From NCBI GenBank assembly GCA_900766775.1, contig CAAFXN010000219.1, positions 1 to 11,553 of the forward strand: DNA of 11,553 nucleotides, given 5' to 3'. Origin of the DNA: Bacteroidales bacterium. Lineage in GTDB: Bacteria; Bacteroidota; Bacteroidia; Bacteroidales; Paludibacteraceae. A model generated the notes under the pieces. The model did no database searches, was not told the DNA's origin, and saw only the letters and a list, made by a program, of their open reading frames with translations. The position numbers and the translations under genes are program-made. This document shows positions 7,448-11,553 of the stretch, in pieces; position 1 is the stretch's first letter, and each line of letters begins with the position of its first letter.

Positions 7448-8787
7448 GTACGTTTCGTATAGGTGGAGTTCATCCACAGGAAAACAAGGAGTTTTCGGCG
7501 CACAAGCCCATCGTGGATTGCCCGCTGCCGAAGAAAGCGACCATCCTGCTCGCGCAGCACATAGGTGCGCCCGCCGTGCCCGTAGTGGAGAAAGGCGACA
7601 AAGTGCTGGTGGGACAGTTGATAGCCAAAGCAAACGGTTTCGTCAGTTCCAACGTATGCTCGCCCGTGAGCGGTACGGTGTCGAAGATTGACTCTATCGT
7701 GGACGCTACGGGCTTCCGCGCACCCGCCATCATGATTGACGTGGAGGGCGACGAGTGGTTGCCCGAGATAGACCGCACGCCCGACATCAAGCGCGAGTGC
7801 ACGCTCGAGCCCAAAGAGATAGTGGATAAGATTGCCGCAGCGGGTATCGTAGGTCTCGGCGGCGCATGCTTCCCCACGCAGGTGAAGTTGCTTCCGCCCC
7901 CGGGAAAGAAAGCCGAAGTGCTGATTGTCAACGGCGTAGAGTGCGAACCCTACTTGACCAACGACCACCAACTGATGCTTGAGCACGGCGAGGAAATCAT
8001 GATTGGTATTCAAATCGTGATGAAAGCCCTCGGTATCCACCGCGCCATCATCGGTATTGAGAAGAACAAGCCCGATGCCATCAAACACATGCAGGAACTG
8101 GCAAGCAAGATGCTGGGCGTAGAGGTGAAACCGCTGAAGGTGAAGTACCCGCAAGGCGGTGAGAAACAGTTGATTGACGCTTGTATCCGTCGCCAAGTGC
8201 CGAGCGGCGCGCTGCCTATTGAGGTGGGTGCCGTGGTGGACAACGTGGCTACGCTGTACGCCGTCTATGAGGCAGTGCAGAAGAACAAGCCGCTGATTGA
8301 CCGCGTGATGACCGTAACGGGTAAACACATGGAGAAGCCGGGTAACTACCGCGTACGCTTCGGTACGCCTATTACGGAGATTATCGACTTCGCCGGCGGC
8401 ATACCCGACCACTCGGGGCGTATTATCGCCGGAGGTCCTATGATGGGACGCGCCATCTCCAACCTTGAGGCGATGCCTGCCAACAAGCGTCTGTCCGCAT
8501 TGCTCTTCATGCCGGAGAACGAGAGCCGCCGCCACGAGCCGACCAACTGCATCCGCTGCGCGAAGTGCGTGGATGCCTGTCCGATGGGCTTGGAGCCCTA
8601 CCTGCTGGCGCAACTCAGCGCACGCCAAGACTGGGACACCATGGAGAAGCACGACGTGATGGATTGTATCGATTGCGGCTGCTGTCTCTTCACCTGCCCC
8701 AGCCATCGACCCTTGCTCGACTATATCCGTCTGGGCAAAGGCAAAGTAGGTGCCAACATCCGCGCTCGACAAGCGGCAAAGAAGTAA
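7444..8787 (+). CDS. rnfC: Rnf complex subunit C, NADH/FMN and 4Fe-4S protein
   Basis: A 447-residue peripheral subunit, normal length for the family, homologous in its centre to NqrF/NuoF-type flavin/NADH-binding folds; it exchanges electrons with NAD(H). An N-terminal barrel-sandwich region (about 45-82, GDKVLVGQLIAKA to SPVSGTVSKI) is followed by the flavin/nucleotide motifs GLGGACFPT (137-145) and NGVECEPYLTND (163-174), then GGPMMG (330-335). Two ferredoxin motifs near the end use C369, C372, C375, C379 and C408, C411, C414, C418. The protein ends soon after, without the long Ala/Lys-rich extension found in enterobacterial RnfC. The start is supported by the Shine-Dalgarno at 7431 and the four-base overlap with rnfB. 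Confidence 0.96.
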   Translation: MSTFRIGGVHPQENKEFSAHKPIVDCPLPKKATILLAQHIGAPAVPVVEKGDKVLVGQLIAKANGFVSSNVCSPVSGTVSKIDSIVDATGFRAPAIMIDVEGDEWLPEIDRTPDIKRECTLEPKEIVDKIAAAGIVGLGGACFPTQVKLLPPPGKKAEVLIVNGVECEPYLTNDHQLMLEHGEEIMIGIQIVMKALGIHRAIIGIEKNKPDAIKHMQELASKMLGVEVKPLKVKYPQGGEKQLIDACIRRQVPSGALPIEVGAVVDNVATLYAVYEAVQKNKPLIDRVMTVTGKHMEKPGNYRVRFGTPITEIIDFAGGIPDHSGRIIAGGPMMGRAISNLEAMPANKRLSALLFMPENESRRHEPTNCIRCAKCVDACPMGLEPYLLAQLSARQDWDTMEKHDVMDCIDCGCCLFTCPSHRPLLDYIRLGKGKVGANIRARQAAKK

Positions 8788-8798
8788 CAATAGAACGT

Positions 8799-8917
8799 TG
8801 ATGGATAAAAGACCGCTTCGCTAAAAAGTAAAGGATAAAAGACCTATTAGTCTCGACGCTGAAACCTCATAGACGAATGTTATCAGTCTTTCATCCATCA
8901 TCCTTCATCCTTAATCC
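8799..8917. repeat. Repeat-rich spacer between rnfC and rnfD
   Basis: The 141-base gap contains an inverted repeat: TGATGGATAAAAGAC (8799-8813) against GTCTTTCATCCATCA (8886-8900), 14 of 15 pairs. It also contains a direct repeat GGATAAAAGACC at 8803-8814 and 8833-8844, exactly 30 bases apart. Three heptamers CATCCAT, CATCCTT, CATCCTT plus a partial fourth lie at 8892-8917, ending 11 bases before the rnfD ATG. No open frame, T-run or promoter consensus was seen. The arms could fold the leader of rnfD into a long hairpin. Confidence 0.7.
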
Positions 8918-8928
8918 AAACAAGAAAT

Positions 8929-9927
8929 ATGCAAAAGTTAATTGTATCTCCGGCACCACACGTACACAACAACGATAGTGTTCGGAAAAATATGCTCCTT
9001 GTGATACTGGCTCTGCTGCCGGCATACGTGATGTCGGTCATTGAGTTCGGTTGGGGCGCTTTGATTACTGCGGCAATCAGCGTGGCAGCCTGCGTGCTGT
9101 TTGAGTGGCTGATTACGAAGTTCCTTCTCCGCGAGACTCCTATGATTGGAGACTTCTCGGCTGTATTGACGGGTCTGCTGCTGGCATTCAACCTGCCGAG
9201 CAACCTGCCTTGGTGGATAGTGCTGATTGGCGCATTGGTAGCCATCGGCGTTGGTAAGATGTCGTTCGGCGGACTGGGGCAGAACCCCTTCAACCCCGCG
9301 CTGGTAGGACGTGTGTTCCTGCTTATCTCTTTCCCTGTTCAGATGACCACATGGCCCCGCCCGCTGGGCTTTGCAGGCAGTTATGTGGACGCAGAGACGG
9401 GTGCCACCCCGCTGGCATTGCTCAAGCAGGCAGTGAAAGCAGGCGACGCCTCCGTGGTGAGCCAATTGCCCGACCTCTGGGATGCCTTCCTCGGTGTGAT
9501 GGGCGGCTCGCTCGGTGAGGTCAGCGCACTACTCCTGCTCATCGGCGGACTTTTCCTTATTATCACGCGCGTGATAACATGGCATATCCCCGTCAGCATA
9601 CTGGCTACGGTAACGCTGTTCGCAGCCGTTACCGGCTGGTGCGGCGCACTGCCCGAAGGACTCACCACCTGCCAATACATCGCGATGACGCTCTGCACGG
9701 GTGGTATCATGCTCGGCGCATTCTTCATGGCAACGGACTATGTTACATCGCCTATGACCGCTTGGGGAAAAATCATCTTCGGCGTGGGTATCGGTGTGAT
9801 AGTGATGGTGATTCGTACATGGGGCGCTTACCCCGAAGGTATGTCGTTTGCCATTCTGATTATGAACGCTTGCGTTCCGTTGTTGAACCATATTCGCCCG
9901 AAACGCTTCGGCGAGAAAAAGAAATAA
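8929..9927 (+). CDS. rnfD: Rnf complex subunit D, flavinylated membrane subunit
   Basis: A 332-residue polytopic membrane protein of the NqrB/RnfD family. It is part of the ion-moving core and carries covalently bound FMN. The attachment motif is visible as ETGATPL (156-162), making Thr160 the likely flavin-bearing residue, in an outer-face loop. Family signatures include GQNPFNPALVGRVF (117-130), MATDYVTSPMTAWGK (267-281) and YPEGMSFAIL (301-310). Hydrophobic segments lie at about 22-40, 42-65, 76-88, 95-110, 197-214, 220-238, 248-266 and 281-299, with one near 306-320. No flavin transferase (ApbE) gene is in the window. The start has no Shine-Dalgarno and follows the heptamer repeat; rnfG begins 13 bases after the stop. 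Confidence 0.96.
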   Translation: MQKLIVSPAPHVHNNDSVRKNMLLVILALLPAYVMSVIEFGWGALITAAISVAACVLFEWLITKFLLRETPMIGDFSAVLTGLLLAFNLPSNLPWWIVLIGALVAIGVGKMSFGGLGQNPFNPALVGRVFLLISFPVQMTTWPRPLGFAGSYVDAETGATPLALLKQAVKAGDASVVSQLPDLWDAFLGVMGGSLGEVSALLLLIGGLFLIITRVITWHIPVSILATVTLFAAVTGWCGALPEGLTTCQYIAMTLCTGGIMLGAFFMATDYVTSPMTAWGKIIFGVGIGVIVMVIRTWGAYPEGMSFAILIMNACVPLLNHIRPKRFGEKKK

Positions 9928-9932
9928 GGAGG
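9926..9932 (+). promoter_or_regulatory. Strong Shine-Dalgarno for rnfG
   Basis: AAGGAGG overlaps the rnfD stop codon and lies eight bases before the rnfG ATG at 9941. It is the second of two strong Shine-Dalgarno sites in this operon and fixes the rnfG start. Confidence 0.8.
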
Positions 9933-9940
9933 ATACAACT

Positions 9941-10684
9941 ATGGCAAAGTTAAAGAGTTCACTTTTGAACATGATACTGTCGCTGACTTGCATTGCGTTG
10001 GTGGCAGCAGCGCTGTTGTCGGGTGTTTATCTGCTGACGCAGGAGAACATCGAGGCGCAGAAAATAGCCAAGCAGGCAGCCGCCATCAGTGCCGTCCTTC
10101 CTGCACACGAGCGTATTGCCGAACCCGAGACCGTGCAGGGATTGACGGTGCACAAAGCCTACACGGGCGACACCTTTGCAGGGGCTGCCGTGGAGACCGA
10201 ATCAAACGGCTTCGGCGGCAAAATCCGCCTGATGGTAGGCTTCGACAACGACAGCCACATTACCGGCTATGAGGTGCTGGAGCAGGCGGAGACCCCGGGC
10301 TTGGGTACGCATATCGTAGAGTGGTTCAAGAACGCTGACAAGGAGAAGCAGAACATCATCGGGCGTAAGGCAACGGGCGCGATGACTGTGAGCAAAGACG
10401 GCGGCGACGTGGACGCTATCACGGCAGCCACCATCTCCAGCCGCGCTTTCTTGGAGGCGGTAAACAAAGCCTACGAGGCTTATACCGAGGGCGAAGTAGA
10501 AGCAGCGTCCGGCGCCAGCCAACAGGCAGAGCCGAAAGTGTCGGAAAGTGCAGTGGCAACAACCTGCGAGTGCGGCAAGCCAATCGAAGAGTGCTGCAAG
10601 ACTAAGGGCACACCCTGCGAAGGCAACTGCGGCAAGTGCAAGCACGATGGTGAGCATAAGTGCAAACACGACTGCAAAAAATAA
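9941..10684 (+). CDS. rnfG: Rnf complex subunit G, covalent FMN protein with cysteine-rich tail
   Basis: A 247-residue subunit with one N-terminal membrane anchor (about 11-33) and an FMN-binding domain on the outer side of the membrane. The domain shows ETPGLGTH (118-125) and the flavin attachment region DAITAATISS (158-167), so Thr164 is the likely FMN-bearing residue; the usual S-G-A-T is T-A-A-T here. After the domain ends near residue 183 there is an acidic/Ala linker and then a tail (209-247) with nine cysteines (209, 211, 218, 219, 226, 230, 233, 241, 245), three histidines (235, 239, 243) and many lysines. Typical RnfG proteins end without this tail as far as I recall. It could bind metal or an extra cluster, or form disulfides; this is inference. 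Confidence 0.95.
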   Translation: MAKLKSSLLNMILSLTCIALVAAALLSGVYLLTQENIEAQKIAKQAAAISAVLPAHERIAEPETVQGLTVHKAYTGDTFAGAAVETESNGFGGKIRLMVGFDNDSHITGYEVLEQAETPGLGTHIVEWFKNADKEKQNIIGRKATGAMTVSKDGGDVDAITAATISSRAFLEAVNKAYEAYTEGEVEAASGASQQAEPKVSESAVATTCECGKPIEECCKTKGTPCEGNCGKCKHDGEHKCKHDCKK

Positions 10685-10686
10685 TG

Positions 10687-10718
10687 GTCAAATTGTTAAA
10701 TGGTCAAATTGTCAAATA
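10687..10718 (+). repeat. Octamer tandem repeat (GTCAAATT type) ahead of rnfE
   Basis: Four consecutive octamers, GTCAAATT, GTTAAATG, GTCAAATT and GTCAAATA, fill nearly the whole 38-base rnfG-rnfE gap. They can also be read as two 16-base copies (10685-10700 and 10701-10716) differing at one base. The array ends four bases before the rnfE ATG. There is no Shine-Dalgarno. Confidence 0.75.
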
Positions 10719-10722
10719 GACT

Positions 10723-11307
10723 ATGAATAAGGCATTAAAAACACTAACCAATGGCATTCTGCGCGAGAACCCTACTTTCGCTCTCGTGCTGGGTATGTGC
10801 CCTACGCTGGCCACTACCACCTCAGCCATCAACGGTATGTCGATGGGTCTTGCCACCACGGCAGTGCTCATCTGCTCGAATATCGTTATCTCTCTCCTGA
10901 AGAACCTGATTCCCGATAAGGTGCGTATCCCTGCTTTCATCGTGGTGATTGCATCGTTCGTAACCATGGTGCAACTGCTTGTGCAGGCGTATCTGCCCGC
11001 TATCTATGATGCACTCGGCTTGTTCATCCCGCTGATTGTGGTGAACTGTATCGTGCTGGGTCGTGCAGAGGCGTTTGCTGCGAAGAACAAAGTTGGTCTC
11101 TCTGCATTGGACGGCATCGGCATGGGTCTCGGCTTCACGCTGGCGCTGACCATCCTCGGTGCTATCCGCGAACTGCTGGGCACGGGCAAGATTTTCGATT
11201 TCGCTATCTTCCCCGAGAACTACGGCATGCTCGTCTTCGTCCTCGCCCCGGGCGCCTTCATCGCACTGGCATACGTAATGGCCTTAGTTAACAAACTGAA
11301 AAAATGA
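10723..11307 (+). CDS. rnfE: Rnf complex subunit E, integral membrane subunit
   Basis: A 194-residue membrane protein of the RnfA/RnfE (NqrD/NqrE) family, with about six membrane segments. Together with RnfA it forms the inverted pair in the membrane core; by family knowledge conserved cysteines of the two subunits hold an intramembrane 2Fe-2S cluster. Both expected cysteines are present: C26 in GMCPTLATTTSAING (24-38) and C108 in VNCIVLGRAEAFA (107-119). GMGLGFTLALTILGAIRE (133-150) is also a family hallmark. Length is slightly short of the proteobacterial form but normal for this type. The start follows the octamer repeat; the next gene is 157 bases downstream. Confidence 0.95.
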   Translation: MNKALKTLTNGILRENPTFALVLGMCPTLATTTSAINGMSMGLATTAVLICSNIVISLLKNLIPDKVRIPAFIVVIASFVTMVQLLVQAYLPAIYDALGLFIPLIVVNCIVLGRAEAFAAKNKVGLSALDGIGMGLGFTLALTILGAIRELLGTGKIFDFAIFPENYGMLVFVLAPGAFIALAYVMALVNKLKK

Positions 11308-11365
11308 AATGACCGCGCTTCGCGCTGAAAGACTAATATACTATCCCAACTAAATCAGTCGGACA

Positions 11366-11383
11366 GCAGGCGGGGACGCCTGC
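11366..11383. repeat. Palindrome related to the 30-base element, rnfE-rnfA spacer
   Basis: GCAGGCG (11366-11372) and CGCCTGC (11377-11383) form a perfect 7-base stem around GGGA. The arms are identical to those of the element at 4458-4474, with a different loop and different flanks. CGGACAGC occurs on both sides of it (11360-11367 and 11389-11396). The rest of the 157-base spacer (11308-11464) holds a small GCGC-TTC-GCGC hairpin at 11315-11325 and the heptamer array; no gene was seen. Confidence 0.65.
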
Positions 11384-11431
11384 GCACCCGGACAGCGGTC
11401 GGACAACGAAGTGGTCAAAGAGCGAAGCCCT

Positions 11432-11459
11432 CATAATTCATAATTCATAATTCATAATT
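11432..11459 (+). repeat. Heptamer tandem repeat CATAATT x4 ahead of rnfA
   Basis: Four perfect copies of CATAATT end five bases before the rnfA ATG. There is no Shine-Dalgarno. A perfect AT-rich tandem array this close to a start could vary in copy number by slippage and change spacing or leader structure. Confidence 0.85.
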
Positions 11460-11464
11460 ACCCT

Positions 11465-11553
11465 ATGGTTTACCTATTGATATTTATTAGCGCTATCCTT
11501 GTAAACAATGTAGTGCTGTCGCAGTTCTTGGGTATCTGCCCGTTCTTGGGTGT
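11465..11553 (+). CDS. rnfA: Rnf complex subunit A, 3'-truncated by window end
   Basis: The first 29 codons are visible, opening MVYLLIFISAILVNNVVLSQ and continuing with FLGICPFLG. This is the highly conserved N-terminus of RnfA, including C25 of the ICPFLG motif, expected to help bind the intramembrane 2Fe-2S cluster with RnfE. The first residues form a membrane helix. The gene continues beyond the window. Start chosen as the ATG right after the CATAATT array; the match to the usual RnfA N-terminus supports it. Confidence 0.93.
   Translation, partial: MVYLLIFISAILVNNVVLSQFLGICPFLG

Noticed and set aside
7057..8790. 577-codon open frame on the minus strand opposite rnfC
   Set aside because: It is antisense to a fully conserved RnfC and RnfB end, shows no family motif, and arises from codon bias on the plus strand.
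11432..11459. Tandem CATAATT copies as a CRISPR array
   Set aside because: Units are seven bases with no spacers between them; no cas genes nearby.
6518..11553. Assignment as Na+-translocating NADH-quinone reductase (Nqr)
   Set aside because: An RnfB with ferredoxin motifs and an RnfC with two 4Fe-4S motifs are present, and no NqrF or NqrA-type protein is seen; the gene set is Rnf.

Overview
The window reads as a chromosomal piece of a Bacteroidales-type bacterium with fairly high GC (hand counts of sample lines in the long gene give about 60%). The grounds are a textbook Bacteroidetes promoter (TTG, 19-nt spacer, TAACTTTG), mostly Shine-Dalgarno-less starts, the gene order rseC-rnfB-rnfC-rnfD-rnfG-rnfE-rnfA, and a giant secreted protein whose end looks like a type IX secretion (T9SS) sorting domain. 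I cannot name a genus.

Region 1 (1-5634). The 3' part of one very long gene, entering from outside the window. It encodes at least 18 complete, degenerate, cadherin-like beta-sandwich repeats of about 75-107 residues, interrupted once by a different, lower-GC domain resembling a Bacteroidetes PCMD/carbohydrate-binding-type sandwich, and ending in a probable T9SS type A sorting domain. A near-perfect intrinsic terminator closes it. Region 2 (5635-6013). About 380 bases with no credible gene but with two good hairpins. Region 3 (6014-11553). One promoter, then rseC and the Rnf genes in one direction: rnfB, rnfC, rnfD, rnfG, rnfE and the first 29 codons of rnfA.

The Rnf proteins form a membrane complex that passes electrons between ferredoxin and NAD(H) while moving Na+ or H+. 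RnfB and RnfC carry the soluble-side iron-sulfur clusters and flavin/NADH site, RnfD and RnfG carry covalently bound FMN (target threonines visible in both), and RnfE and RnfA are the paired membrane subunits with the intramembrane cysteines. RseC is the usual small membrane partner encoded beside them.

The window holds no obvious defence system, CRISPR array, transposase or RNA gene. What stands out is smaller: a 30-base palindromic element sitting in frame in two unrelated genes in opposite orientations, with a related palindrome in the rnfE-rnfA spacer; a nine-cysteine tail on RnfG; and 7- or 8-base tandem repeats just ahead of each rnf gene that lacks a Shine-Dalgarno, while the two genes without such repeats have a strong one.
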